A stretch of DNA of 46,297 bases from NCBI GenBank assembly GCA_000985875.1, contig CCRI01000029.1, positions 1 through 46,297 of the forward strand, given 5' to 3'. Source of the DNA: Neorhizobium galegae bv. officinalis. Lineage in GTDB: Bacteria > Pseudomonadota > Alphaproteobacteria > Rhizobiales > Rhizobiaceae. A program made the translations under genes and the position numbers. Position 1 is the first letter of the stretch. Each line of letters opens with the position of its first letter. The notes under the pieces are model-generated. The model saw only the letters and a list, made by a program, of their open reading frames with translations. It was not told the origin of the DNA and searched no databases. Shown here piece by piece: positions 22,981 through 31,544 of the stretch.

Positions 22981-23943
22981 ATGCCTTCGATCACTGCAAG
23001 AAATGCATTTGAAATCCCGCTGATCGTGCAGATGCTTGCCTGTTCGTTTCTGTGGGGAAGCGCCTTCATTCTGCTGAAGATTGCCGGCACCACGCTGTCG
23101 CCGCTGGCTCTGACGGCGGTGCGGGGGCTGATGGGCGGCACGCTGATCGCCGCCTGGATGATCGTCTCCGGCCACAACATTCTCCCGCGCGGCCGGGAAA
23201 TGCGCGACTGGGTCGTTCTCGGTTTCCTGCAGGGCGTCGTGCCGAACAGCCTGACCGCCTATGCGCTGACGGAAATTTCGGCGGGCCTGACATCGATGAT
23301 CCAGGCCTCCACGCCGCTCGTCGTCGCGGTTCTGGCGCAGGCTCTGTTTGCGAGCGAGCGGCTGACGCCGAAAGTGGCGCTCGGACTTGCAACCGGCTTC
23401 GGCGGCATGGTCCTGCTGATCGGCCCGGCAGCGCTCGGTGCCGACAACGTCAGCCTTCGCGGCGTCGGCGCCGTGGCCATCGTCGCGGTCAGCTATGCAC
23501 TCGGCAATCTTTATGTGCGCGGCATTCCAGGTGCTCAGCCGGTCCGGCTGGCGCTGGGACAGCAGCTGTTTTCCGGCCTGCCGACCTTCGCCGTGGTGCT
23601 CTATCTCGGCGGTCTTTCGGCCTTCTCTCCGGCACTCGACAACCTGCCGCTGCTTCTCGTTCTCGGGGTGTTCGGAACGGCCCTGCCGATCGTTCTCTAC
23701 ATGAACATCCTCAAGAAGGCAGGCCCGACGATCGGCTCGATGAACGGCTATTTCCTGCCGCCCTGGACAATCGTCCTCGGTTTTGTCCTGCTGGGTGAAC
23801 CCGTGAGCCTGAGAGAGATCGTCGCCACCGCGATCGTGCTTGCCGGTGTCGCGATCGTGTCGCTGAAGACGGAAACTCTGTTGATCGCCTGCCGCAGGCT
23901 GGCCGCCCTTCTTCGCCCGCGGCGCAGCGGCAAGATCGCCTGA
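22981..23943 (+). CDS. EamA/DMT-family exporter controlled by the MarR regulator
   Basis: 320 residues, ten predicted membrane helices. QMLACSFLWGSAFILLKIAG opens the first EamA domain and the second ends with LPPWTIVLGFVLLGEPVSLREIVA, the conserved terminal helices; the C-terminal tail is basic (RRLAALLRPRRSGK). The substrate is not known; divergent MarR control suggests response to a toxic or aromatic compound. GGTGAGGAA precedes the ATG, and an intrinsic terminator follows the stop. Confidence 0.87.
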   Translation: MPSITARNAFEIPLIVQMLACSFLWGSAFILLKIAGTTLSPLALTAVRGLMGGTLIAAWMIVSGHNILPRGREMRDWVVLGFLQGVVPNSLTAYALTEISAGLTSMIQASTPLVVAVLAQALFASERLTPKVALGLATGFGGMVLLIGPAALGADNVSLRGVGAVAIVAVSYALGNLYVRGIPGAQPVRLALGQQLFSGLPTFAVVLYLGGLSAFSPALDNLPLLLVLGVFGTALPIVLYMNILKKAGPTIGSMNGYFLPPWTIVLGFVLLGEPVSLREIVATAIVLAGVAIVSLKTETLLIACRRLAALLRPRRSGKIA

Positions 23944-23971
23944 ACCGGGAGGTTGAGCCGGAAGGTAAATG

Positions 23972-23996
23972 AAAGGCCCGGCAGTCCGGGCCTTTT
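23972..23996 (+). terminator. Intrinsic terminator after the EamA gene
   Basis: AAAGGCCCGG-CAGT-CCGGGCCTTT followed by TCTATTTC. A 10-bp GC-rich stem with T-rich tail; leftwards it has an A-rich equivalent (TTTCATTT), so it may also end the convergent TetR transcript. Confidence 0.8.
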
Positions 23997-24563
23997 CTAT
24001 TTCCGAGGCAGCACCGCCGCCACGAACTCTTCCAGGCTCCTGCGCACATGCGCGTCGATCGGCCCCGCCGGATTGAACCCCCACCAGAGAAGGCAGCCCT
24101 GCCACTGCGAAGCCATCAGCATGCCGATATTGTCCGGCGTGCCCCGCGTCGCCGCAAAACAGGCGGTGATCGCAGTGGAAATCACCGCGCCCCAGGCGCT
24201 GCCGCGGGCGCGCAGGCGTGGATCGCGAAAATCCTCCCGCAGCATCAGCAGGCCTTCGGCATAGGCTTCGATGCCGCCATAGTCTCCGGAAAGCGCGACA
24301 AGAATGTCCACGGCACCTTCAGGCGTCCTCGGCGCGGCGGTGATCGCCGCTTCCGTCTTGGCATCCAGATCGTCCCAGGCAAACAGCAACGCGGCGCGGG
24401 CAAGTTCTTCCTTGTTTTTGAAGCGCTGCACCAGCGTCGAGGCGGAAAGGCCGCAGGCTGCGGCGAGCGAGGCGAAGGTCAGCGCCTCCGGGCCTTTTTC
24501 GTGCATCACCTTCAGTGCCGCCGCCAGTACGTTCCTGTCCGGCATGGTTTTCGGTCGCGCCAT
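23997..24563 (-). CDS. TetR-family transcriptional regulator
   Basis: 188 residues. The helix-turn-helix is at about residues 27-46 (TFASLAAACGLSASTLVQRFKNKEEL), followed by a helical ligand domain with an aromatic-rich end (GCLLWWGFNPAGPIDAHVRR). It is divergent from the SDR gene at 24660, which is the likely target, and a TATAAACG-type operator lies just upstream. GAGG precedes ATG 24563. Confidence 0.87.
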   Translation of the reverse strand: MARPKTMPDRNVLAAALKVMHEKGPEALTFASLAAACGLSASTLVQRFKNKEELARAALLFAWDDLDAKTEAAITAAPRTPEGAVDILVALSGDYGGIEAYAEGLLMLREDFRDPRLRARGSAWGAVISTAITACFAATRGTPDNIGMLMASQWQGCLLWWGFNPAGPIDAHVRRSLEEFVAAVLPRK

Positions 24564-24578
24564 CTTGCCTCTCGGATT

Positions 24579-24598
24579 ATAAACGAATAAACGTTTAT
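24579..24598. promoter_or_regulatory. TetR operator: ATAAACG repeats and ATAAACGTTTAT palindrome
   Basis: ATAAACG at 24579-24585 is repeated at 24587-24593, where it forms the perfect 12-bp palindrome ATAAACGTTTAT (24587-24598). The AT-rich site stands out in GC-rich DNA and lies between the TetR and SDR genes. Confidence 0.65.
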
Positions 24599-24659
24599 AT
24601 ATTGCCTCGATTTGGAAAGCCAGTTCTAACCATAAGGAACCGGAAGGGAAGGAGCAGTC

Positions 24660-25586
24660 ATGTCGCACGTGTACAAAAAGCCGCTTGAGGGGAAAATCGC
24701 GCTGGTGGCGGGTGCCACTCGGGGTGCCGGGCGGGGTATCGCGGTGGAGCTCGGGGCGGCCGGCGCAACCGTTTACGTCACCGGACGGACGACGCGGCAG
24801 AAGCAATCCGAATACCGAAGGCCCGAGACGATCGAGGACACTGCCGACCTGGTGACGCAAGCCGGCGGTACCGGAATCGCAGTGCCGCTCGATCATCTCG
24901 TCCCGGAGGATGTCGCAGCGCTCGTCGAGCGCATCCGCCGGGAGCAGGGGAGGCTCGACATCCTCGTCAACGACATCTGGGGCGGCGAACATCTGTTTGA
25001 ATGGGACAAGCCGGTCTGGGAGCACAATCTGGAAAACGGCCTGCGCATGCTGCGGCTGGAGCTCGATACCCACCTGATCACCGCCCATCATGCCCTGAAG
25101 CTGATGATCGAGAAGCCGGGCGGCCTGCTGGTCGAGGTCACCGATGGCACGGCGGAATACAATGCCGAACATTACCGGCTCTCGCCCTTCTACGATCTTT
25201 GCAAGACCGCAGTCACCCGGCTCGCCTGGGCGCACGGCAAGGATCTGGAGAAGGTCGGCAGCACCTCGGTCTCGATCACGCCCGGCTGGCTGCGCTCCGA
25301 AATGATGCTGGATATCTACAAGGTGAGCGAGGAGAACTGGCGCGACGCCCTCGTCGCCCAGCCGCATTTCTGCATTTCCGAAACTCCGCGCTTCATCGGC
25401 CGGGCGGTGGCAGCACTTGCCGCCGATCCGGACCGGGCACGCTGGAACGGCCAGTCGCTGTCGAGCGGCGGCCTTGCCAAGATTTATGAGTTCGACGATG
25501 TCGACGGCTCGCGGCCGGATTGCTGGCGCTACCTGAAAGAGGTTCAGGAGCCCGGCAAGCCGGCCGACGCCACCGGCTATCGCTGA
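24660..25586 (+). CDS. Short-chain dehydrogenase/reductase
   Basis: 308 residues. The dinucleotide-binding motif AGATRGAGRG (about 17-26) is the classical TGxxxGxG variant, VNDIWGG replaces the usual NNAG, and Y-x-x-x-K is seen as YDLCK near residue 178-182. The C-terminal insertion and tail (about 40 residues beyond a typical SDR) resemble the plant-type DHRS1-like SDRs. The substrate is unknown. GGAAGGGAAGGAG lies upstream. TetR-controlled by context, and its stop abuts that of the convergent DUF1062 gene. Confidence 0.85.
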   Translation: MSHVYKKPLEGKIALVAGATRGAGRGIAVELGAAGATVYVTGRTTRQKQSEYRRPETIEDTADLVTQAGGTGIAVPLDHLVPEDVAALVERIRREQGRLDILVNDIWGGEHLFEWDKPVWEHNLENGLRMLRLELDTHLITAHHALKLMIEKPGGLLVEVTDGTAEYNAEHYRLSPFYDLCKTAVTRLAWAHGKDLEKVGSTSVSITPGWLRSEMMLDIYKVSEENWRDALVAQPHFCISETPRFIGRAVAALAADPDRARWNGQSLSSGGLAKIYEFDDVDGSRPDCWRYLKEVQEPGKPADATGYR

Positions 25587-26213
25587 TCAGCCGCCCATCG
25601 CCGCTCTTCCGATCGCCATTCGCTCGGCCTCGTCGCGCAGGTCGAGCGTGATCAGGGTGCCGTCGCGGATGCCGCGTTTCAGCGCATCCTTCCGCTCCGG
25701 CGCGACCCGGATCTCCCGCCTGTCGAACAGCACCTGCAGCCGGCTGCGCGACAGCGGCAGTTCCGCCGCCATCAGCCGGTCGAGCCGCAGACCGGTCGGG
25801 TAGGGCAGCGAAAGCGTGATCGCGATCCGCCGCCAGTCCGCATCGTGGCGCAGCACCGCCTTGCGCGTCTCGATATCATCGCTTTCCTCGATGCGTCCGG
25901 CCTTGGCTTTCAGCGCCTGCGCGTCGAATTCGATGCGGGCCACGAAATCCGGCGCGCTCGCCTGCATCGCGTTGAGCATGTCAGGATCGATCGCCCGGAC
26001 GCTCTGCCGCTCGAAGACCGGCCGGTTCCAGGTGCCGTCGCAGGCGATGCATCTGTAGATGAGCCAGGCATCGAGCCGCTTGCCATTGGCATTGAGGCGG
26101 ATGCGGCCGCTGGAGCGGAACGGTCTCGATAGCCCGCAGGTGCTGCAGGCAAGGATCGGCCGGGGTGGAGTTTTGAGGATTGCAGTCCATTCGAGATGGA
26201 GGATGTCGCACAT
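25587..26213 (-). CDS. DUF1062 family protein
   Basis: 208 residues. A CSTCG pair near residue 23-27 and a CIACDGTWNRP block near 55-65 give a predicted zinc ribbon; the remaining domain (LPLSRSRLQVLFDRREIRVAPERK) resembles an S4-like RNA-binding element. This is the organisation of DUF1062, a conserved family of unknown role in alphaproteobacteria. The stop codons of this gene and the SDR gene are directly adjacent (TGATCA). Confidence 0.8.
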   Translation of the reverse strand: MCDILHLEWTAILKTPPRPILACSTCGLSRPFRSSGRIRLNANGKRLDAWLIYRCIACDGTWNRPVFERQSVRAIDPDMLNAMQASAPDFVARIEFDAQALKAKAGRIEESDDIETRKAVLRHDADWRRIAITLSLPYPTGLRLDRLMAAELPLSRSRLQVLFDRREIRVAPERKDALKRGIRDGTLITLDLRDEAERMAIGRAAMGG

Positions 26214-26644
26214 GCCGTTTTGATCTTCCGGTCAGGAAGTTCATGCGGGAAACGGCACTCAAGAAGCCCTCTTGGGGCGCACGCGGTGTGGCGAAGGTCC
26301 GGACTGTGGGAAGGGAGCGTAGGAGGTTGTCGTCGGACGGTTCAGGGCGGCATGAGGCCGCACTGGCACGATCAATGCCAAACCGGTCTCAAGCCGCCAC
26401 CCCGATGAACAGTGTTCCCACGCGGGCAAGCGTCATCGCTCGTCCAGCATGGGAGGGTGAACCTGTCGAGACCGGGGATTACTTAGGCAAACTGAACCTC
26501 AAAGGCCGACGCTCTTCGACTGAAAGGGATAATCATGCCAAAATCGAAGTCAAGAATTTTTGGACGTCGCGCCGCGGCCATTGTGACCTATATGCGGTCC
26601 TGACCTATATGAAGCCAAACCAGTCGTTCAGCGAGGATCGTACC
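26214..26644. other. 431-bp intergenic region with repeats, no convincing gene
   Basis: No frame gives a recognisable protein. It contains an 8-bp inverted repeat (CCGGTCTC 26383-26390 / GAGACCGG 26468-26475), a direct repeat TGACCTATATG at 26584-26594 and 26601-26611 (17 bp apart, one to two turns of DNA), and a 22-codon ORF with a fair ribosome site (26535-26603). The direct repeat just before the cupin gene looks like a regulatory site. Confidence 0.5.
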
Positions 26645-27052
26645 ATGGACATCAAGCGCAGCGGATCGCAGCCTTCGAAGGCGCCGCCACAATATTTCAC
26701 CGGCACCGTCCGGCTCGATCCGATCGTCGAGGCGCCAGAGCCGGCCCGGGTCCGCGCCCTTTCGGTCACCTTCGAACCGGGTGCGCGCACCGACTGGCAC
26801 ACCCACCCGCTCGGCCAGACGCTGCTCGTCACGGCCGGCGCCGGGCTTGCCCAGGTCTGGGGCGAGCCTGTCCGGGCGATCCGGCCCGGCGACGTGATCT
26901 GGTTCCCGCCTGGCGAAAAACACTGGCACGGCGCATCGCCGACCACCGCCATGTGCCATATCGCCATCCAGGAAGCGCTGAACGGCAGCACGGCGGAATG
27001 GCTGGGCGCGGTGACGGACGATGAATATGCAGGCGAGGTCGCGAAAGACTGA
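26645..27052 (+). CDS. Cupin-domain protein (mandelonitrile lyase-like cupin)
   Basis: 135 residues, a single cupin barrel. DWHTHPLGQTLLVTAGAGLAQ (metal-binding His pair, near 58-60) and the second motif PGDVIWFPPGEKHWHGAS (His near 98) are the two cupin boxes. The ending EALNGSTAEWLGAVTDDEY is typical of small cupins related to (R)-hydroxynitrile lyase and carboxymuconolactone-linked cupins. The catalytic role is unknown. GAGGATCG precedes the ATG. A TGACCTATATG direct repeat lies 34-61 bp upstream. Confidence 0.82.
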   Translation: MDIKRSGSQPSKAPPQYFTGTVRLDPIVEAPEPARVRALSVTFEPGARTDWHTHPLGQTLLVTAGAGLAQVWGEPVRAIRPGDVIWFPPGEKHWHGASPTTAMCHIAIQEALNGSTAEWLGAVTDDEYAGEVAKD

Positions 27053-27166
27053 GCCGAACCGGCTCGGCGTCGTTCGACGTTCAAAAAGATCTCGCGCGTC
27101 ATTGAACGGAAACGTCTGGCGCGCGAAGATGAGGCATATTCCGAACCGGAACCAGGAGACGCCGCC

Positions 27167-28036
27167 GTGCCGAGCCAGACCCGCATTTCCAACCAGGACC
27201 TGACCGTCGACATTTCTTCGCTCGGTGCGGAGATGCAGGCGCTGACGGCGGCCGATGGCCGCTCGTTTCTCTGGAATGGCGATGCCGCCTTCTGGAACGG
27301 CCGCTCGCCTGTTCTGTTTCCAATCGTCGGCAAGGCCCCGGAAAACCGGATCAGCGTCGACGGCAGGTCCTACGAGCTGAGCCAGCACGGTTTTGCCCGC
27401 CGCAGCGAATTTACGCTTGCCGCGTCGAGCGCGACCATGTGCCGTTACGAACTCGCCGCCTCCGACGCGACACGCGCCGTCTACCCGTTCGAGTTCCTGC
27501 TGGCAGTCGAGCATTCGCTCAATGGCCGGACGCTGACGGTCGCGGCGGACGTCGAAAATCGCGACGAGAAACCGATGCCCTTCGGCCTCGGTTTCCATTC
27601 GGCCTTCGTCTGGCCGATCCCCGGCGCGGCCGACAAGGCCCACACCATCACCCTTGACAACGGCGCCGAACCGGCCCTGACGCGGCTCGAAGGCGGGCTG
27701 ATAAAGCGGGAAAAACTTGCCTCCCCCTTCAAGGCCGGCAAGCTGACGCTCGACCATGCGATGTTCGAGGCGGATGCGATGATCTTTGCCGAAGGGGCCG
27801 GCGAGGGGCTGACCTATGCCGCCGAAGGTGGTCCCGCGCTCAAATTCTCCTTCGACAACCTGCCGAACCTGGCGCTCTGGCAAAAACCCGGCGCCCCCTT
27901 CATCTGCATCGAACCCTGGCACGGCACGGCGGCCGAACTCGGCGGCTCCGACGATCTCGCCAGGCGGCCCTACGGCGTGGTTCTTGCATCCGGCGAAAAG
28001 GCCCGCTTCGCCTTCACGGTGGAGCTGCCGGTCTAG
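27167..28036 (+). CDS. Aldose 1-epimerase family protein (YeaD/LacX type)
   Basis: 289 residues, GTG start with AGGAG upstream. The fold is that of galactose mutarotase: FPIVGKAPENRI, SQHGFARRSEF (first His region), FGLGFHSAFVWPI (second His) and FICIEPWHGTA near the C-terminus with the catalytic Glu. It interconverts alpha and beta anomers of aldoses or acts as glucose-6-phosphate 1-epimerase-like enzyme; the substrate is not resolved. No sugar operon is adjacent. Confidence 0.85.
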   Translation: MPSQTRISNQDLTVDISSLGAEMQALTAADGRSFLWNGDAAFWNGRSPVLFPIVGKAPENRISVDGRSYELSQHGFARRSEFTLAASSATMCRYELAASDATRAVYPFEFLLAVEHSLNGRTLTVAADVENRDEKPMPFGLGFHSAFVWPIPGAADKAHTITLDNGAEPALTRLEGGLIKREKLASPFKAGKLTLDHAMFEADAMIFAEGAGEGLTYAAEGGPALKFSFDNLPNLALWQKPGAPFICIEPWHGTAAELGGSDDLARRPYGVVLASGEKARFAFTVELPV

Positions 28037-28184
28037 CGTCCGGAGCCATCCCGGCTTCCGGCCGCGCCACATTGGGTTTATGACTGGCGCAGGCATTCCC
28101 GGCTGCAATGGCCGCCCGATCATTGTCCATGACAAGGACCCACCCTGACCTCAGGCGGTTCCGCGGGTGCCGCTGGAGGAAACC

Positions 28185-28571
28185 ATGGCCGCGTCGCTTC
28201 GCATAAACCATCTGTCCATCAGAGTCCGCGATCTCACCCGCAGCGCTGATTTCTACCGGCAGGTCCTGCGCCTGCCGGAAATCGAGTGCAAGGTCGGCAA
28301 ACCGAACATCCGCTGGTTCGGCATCGGCGACGACCACTCCATCCACCTGATCGAAGGTGATTTCGGCGCCACCTATGTCACCATGTCGACGCATCTCTGC
28401 ATCGCCGTGACCGACCTCGATGGCACGATCGCCCATATCGCCGGAACCGGCACGACATATAGCGATCTGGCGAGAAACGAGGGCATGATCCATATCCGCC
28501 GTGACGGCGTGCGGTCTATCTACCTGCAGGATCCGGACGGCTACTGGCTCGAGATCAGCGACGATTATTGA
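28185..28571 (+). CDS. Glyoxalase/bleomycin-resistance (VOC) family protein
   Basis: 128 residues, a single VOC domain: LRINHLSIRVRDLTRSADFYRQVLRLPE opens it, and YLQDPDGYWLEISDDY closes it with the metal-ligand Glu. Putative ligands are His (NHLS), the mid-domain His (MSTHLCIAVTDL) and Glu of the C-terminal box. Activity is unknown. GGAGGAAACC precedes the ATG. It is convergent with the alpha/beta hydrolase gene (27 bp gap). Confidence 0.82.
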   Translation: MAASLRINHLSIRVRDLTRSADFYRQVLRLPEIECKVGKPNIRWFGIGDDHSIHLIEGDFGATYVTMSTHLCIAVTDLDGTIAHIAGTGTTYSDLARNEGMIHIRRDGVRSIYLQDPDGYWLEISDDY

Positions 28572-28598
28572 GACGGCGAGACAAAAGGCTTCGACCCC

Positions 28599-29147
28599 TC
28601 AGGCGTTCTCACTCGAGATACGGTTTTCAAAAGTCTTTAGAAGCGCGCGGCCTTTCGGCCAGCCGCCCAAACCGCTTTGACCGTTGATATGGCCCGCCGC
28701 GCCGATCACGACCAGTTCGCTACCCCATTGCTCCGCCCTGGTTTCGACGTATGACATCGAACCGTAGGGATCATCGGTGCTGGCCACGATCAACGAAGGG
28801 AAGCGAAAACGCTCCTGCGGAACCATTCCAAAGCCCGCGGTCTGAGCCGGAAATGCCTGAGACGAAGGGTCGGGAACGGCGACGAGAAACGCGCCTGCGA
28901 TCGGCAGGGAGGTCACCGCGCTCCAATGGGCGACGAGCAGGCAGGCAAGGCTATGGGCCACGAGAATGGGTGGCGCTTCCGTCTCGCGCACGCTCTGCTC
29001 CAGCGCCGCGATCCAATCGGCCAGATCAGGTTGGTCCCAGCTTGCGGGAGAAAAACGGCGGATGGCCGGATCGGCCGCCTCCCAAAGGCTTTGCCAGTGA
29101 ATGTCTCCCGAATTGCCGATACCGGGCAGATGAATGAAATCGGTCAT
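28599..29147 (-). CDS. RBBP9/YdeN-type serine hydrolase
   Basis: 182 residues. A compact alpha/beta hydrolase: the nucleophile elbow is VAHSLAC (Ser about residue 66), the acid probably Asp in STDDPYGS and the base His in GAAGHING, all of the RBBP9/YdeN layout. Physiological substrate unknown. Start 29147 follows AAGGGA; it is divergent from an Lrp-type regulator, whose operator candidate lies between them, so the hydrolase is the likely target. Confidence 0.85.
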   Translation of the reverse strand: MTDFIHLPGIGNSGDIHWQSLWEAADPAIRRFSPASWDQPDLADWIAALEQSVRETEAPPILVAHSLACLLVAHWSAVTSLPIAGAFLVAVPDPSSQAFPAQTAGFGMVPQERFRFPSLIVASTDDPYGSMSYVETRAEQWGSELVVIGAAGHINGQSGLGGWPKGRALLKTFENRISSENA

Positions 29148-29180
29148 GCTTTGTCCCTTCGTTGAGGCCGACCGACCATT

Positions 29181-29195
29181 GCGATTTACAATCGC
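29181..29195. promoter_or_regulatory. GCGAT-TTACA-ATCGC inverted repeat between Lrp-type and hydrolase genes
   Basis: A 15-bp element with perfect 5-bp arms and 5-bp spacer in the shared promoter region (29147-29252). Lrp/AsnC proteins bind about 15-bp imperfect palindromes, so this is a plausible operator. Confidence 0.5.
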
Positions 29196-29251
29196 GATTG
29201 GAATTGGCATCCATCGGAAAGGGAGAGCAAATTCCGATAGATTGAAGGTTG

Positions 29252-29728
29252 ATGACGAAGAACCCCGATTTTCATTCCAATCTCGATCCGACCGACATTG
29301 CCATGATTGAGATTCTCCAGGACGACGGCCGCATCAGCGTTTCGGAACTGGGCAGGAAGGTCGGACTTTCCCAGCCCGCCACGTCCGAACGGCTGAAGCG
29401 GCTTGAGGACCGTGGCATCATCAAAGCCTATCAAGCCGTCGTCGATCCGGCTTCCGTCGGCCTTGGCATGATGGCGATCATCCGGCTGCGCACGACGCAT
29501 GAGCACATAAAGGCCTGCCTGAAGCTGTTTGCGGAAATGCCGCAGGTCATCGAGGCGCTGAGGCTGACCGGAGAAGATTGCTTTCATCTGAAGGTTATCG
29601 TGCCCTCGCCGGCCCATCTTGAGGGCATCGTCGATGCGATCGCCCGCTACGGTTCCGTCACGACGGCAATTGTCCTGCGCAGCGAAAAGCCAAAACGCAT
29701 CGGACGTGAACTGATCGGCAAGAGGTAG
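29252..29728 (+). CDS. Lrp/AsnC-family transcriptional regulator
   Basis: 158 residues. Helix-turn-helix near residues 17-60 (DIAMIEILQDDGRISVSELGRKVGLSQPATSERLKRLEDRGIIKAY), then the RAM ligand-binding fold (GMMAIIRLRTTHEHIKAC, VIVPSPAHLEGIVDAI). It probably senses an amino acid. ATG 29252 is taken over the TTG one codon earlier. It faces the RBBP9-like hydrolase across a 104-bp region with an inverted repeat. Confidence 0.87.
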   Translation: MTKNPDFHSNLDPTDIAMIEILQDDGRISVSELGRKVGLSQPATSERLKRLEDRGIIKAYQAVVDPASVGLGMMAIIRLRTTHEHIKACLKLFAEMPQVIEALRLTGEDCFHLKVIVPSPAHLEGIVDAIARYGSVTTAIVLRSEKPKRIGRELIGKR

Positions 29729-29876
29729 CTGGCAAAGCCGCGACCTTTGGCCCGCGGGCAGATCGTTGGAGCCCGGCGAAGTCTGCCGCAAAAGCCGATC
29801 GCAAAAATCATGCGGCCGGCTGTCTGCGACAGGAGAATCTACATTTTCGAGCGGCGAGCTGGTGGGCCGCCCGCCT

Positions 29877-30287
29877 TTATTTCATGGCCTCGAAATCCAT
29901 CGCATGGCCGTTGATGCAGTAGCGCAGGCCGGTCGGGGGCGGGCCGTCGGGGAAAACGTGGCCGAGATGGCCGCCGCAATTGCTGCAGCGGACTTCGGTG
30001 CGCACCATGCCGTGCGACGTGTCGCGGATTTCGGTGATCGCCTCCGGATTCACCGCCTCGAAATAGCTCGGCCAGCCGCAGCCGGAATCGAACTTCGTGT
30101 CGGAGACGAACAGCGGCTCGTGGCAGGCGGCGCAGCTGTAGAGACCCTTTTCATGGCTGTTCCAGAAAGGGCCGGTAAAGGCGCGTTCGGTGCCTGCCTG
30201 CCGCAGGATGCGGTACTGTTCGGGCGTCAAGAGCTCGCGCCATTCCGCATCGGTCTTCTGGACTTTCGGGGTGATGACATCGGACAT
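29877..30287 (-). CDS. msrB: Peptide-methionine (R)-S-oxide reductase
   Basis: 136 residues. It reduces the R-epimer of methionine sulfoxide in proteins. The catalytic Cys124 lies in RYCING, and Cys52/Cys55 with Cys101/Cys104 form the structural zinc site. GTERAFTGPFWNSHEKGLYSC and DSGCGWPSYFEAV are family blocks, with Cys70 a possible recycling Cys. No signal peptide, so cytoplasmic. Start 30287 has AAAGGA upstream; a longer frame lacks a better site. Confidence 0.93.
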   Translation of the reverse strand: MSDVITPKVQKTDAEWRELLTPEQYRILRQAGTERAFTGPFWNSHEKGLYSCAACHEPLFVSDTKFDSGCGWPSYFEAVNPEAITEIRDTSHGMVRTEVRCSNCGGHLGHVFPDGPPPTGLRYCINGHAMDFEAMK

Positions 30288-30470
30288 CGCAAGGTTCCTT
30301 TCGTTTTCCCGATAGATAGGCATTGAGGCGGTGAAGGAAAAGTCCGCGATCGGAGAGCGGATGCCGGCATGGCTGTTTCCGGGCCGGAAGGGACAATTCC
30401 AGATTTCCTACAAGCCACAGTTAATAAGTCTGTGAGACCCTACCCCGGTGTTCGCAGAGGGTAACTGCTG

Positions 30471-30818
30471 ATGTTGAGGAAAGCGAAGGCAGTTGCCCTA
30501 GTCGGCTTCGTGGTCGCTGTGTCAGGCTTTCCGCTCTATAGTGCGGTTCTCTATGGGATGACATATGTCAAGCGACAGGGCTGGCAAACCTACGAAGAAG
30601 CTCCCACCGCCTTCATATTCAACACTGTGCTTTCATGCATCGCACTTGTCGCAATCGTGGCTTTCCTTGCTTTTCTCGCTTGGGTTAGAGGCGGCAAACG
30701 GGAAGCGGCATTCAAACGTCTACCGCCGCCGCTCACGGAAGAAAGTCACATCTCTCGGTACAAGGACCAAAATACGGAAGGCAATAACGGAGTGAAAACA
30801 ATGATCGAGAAAAAATGA
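30471..30818 (+). CDS. Uncharacterised small membrane protein
   Basis: 115 residues with two hydrophobic segments (about 8-30 and 50-70) and a polar, charged C-terminus (KRLPPPLTEESHISRYKDQN). Base composition is visibly more AT-rich than its neighbours, consistent with a variable or acquired gene. No family recognised and no strong ribosome site (GAGGG sits 9 bases away). The call rests on length and membrane topology only. Confidence 0.5.
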   Translation: MLRKAKAVALVGFVVAVSGFPLYSAVLYGMTYVKRQGWQTYEEAPTAFIFNTVLSCIALVAIVAFLAFLAWVRGGKREAAFKRLPPPLTEESHISRYKDQNTEGNNGVKTMIEKK

Positions 30819-31016
30819 CCGCGATCGGCGCATTGTTGCCTTAGCGTCTGGACCGTAATACCGGTTCCCACTGGTCCGCTCCTGGTGTCGCCTCTTCGAA
30901 AGCGGACGCGACGTTCCAATCTATCGTCGCGCATTGACGAGGGCATTTTTCACCACAATAAGGTCAAGCCGAAAAAACATGGTAAGTGCCAGCCAGACAA
31001 CAGCAGGAGTGAAATA

Positions 31017-31253
31017 GTGAGCGAACCGACCGTAGCAGATGCAACAGGCCGCATTTATGAATCGCTCCAGGCGAACAATGCCGACATCGACGTACATATC
31101 GCGGCTCTCAAGGCAGCGTTGACCCGGGCGGGATTGAAAGAGGCCGTATTCGACCCGGCTAAACTCGTGCAGAACAACCGTTCTGGCAGGAAGCTGATGC
31201 AGGCCTATTTTAGGCAGCGCGGCGTGACGGTGAAATTCTCGGCTTCTTCGTGA
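31017..31253 (+). CDS. Conserved small protein of unknown function
   Basis: 78 residues from GTG 31017, with AGGAG seven bases upstream; the upstream in-frame extension has no ribosome site. The soluble, helical sequence (SLQANNADIDVHIAALKAALTRAGLKEAVFDPAKL) ends in a positively charged segment (NNRSGRKLMQAYFRQRG) that could bind nucleic acid. I recognise it only as resembling small rhizobial hypothetical proteins. Confidence 0.6.
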   Translation: MSEPTVADATGRIYESLQANNADIDVHIAALKAALTRAGLKEAVFDPAKLVQNNRSGRKLMQAYFRQRGVTVKFSASS

Positions 31254-31544
31254 AGCCTGAGGTCTGATGCCGAACCGTTGCTTAGGCATAGGCCGAGCAC
31301 CAGCCGGGAGCGCGAACCCGACATAGCTCGGCCGGCCGCAGAATAAGCAATTTTGCGGGGCCAGTAATGACCGCCAATGGCCCGCAGCCCCCCAGCGTCC
31401 GCCGCATCTCCCATCAAATTCCCGAAAACTCGCGTTTCTGTGTGTTTCGTCCGGTTCTGCTTGAGGCGGGGGCATGTTTCACATAGAAAATCACCTGCCT
31501 CCGAACGGTCGGGCGGTGTGTGGCTTCAGAAGCGTGGAGATGAC
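31254..31544. other. Intergenic region before mrpA
   Basis: 291 bp without a gene I can support. No clear hairpin or repeat was noticed; a promoter for the mrp operon is expected here but no strong -35/-10 pair stands out. Confidence 0.4.

Noticed and set aside
26341..26560. Possible riboswitch or RNase P-like sequence (TCCGGACT, GGGAGGGTGAAC)
   Set aside because: The expected conserved boxes and pairings of cobalamin riboswitch or RNase P RNA are not present.
26535..26603. 22-codon ORF (MPKSKSRIFGRRAAAIVTYM...)
   Set aside because: Fair ribosome site but too short and unsupported by context; listed only within the intergenic note.
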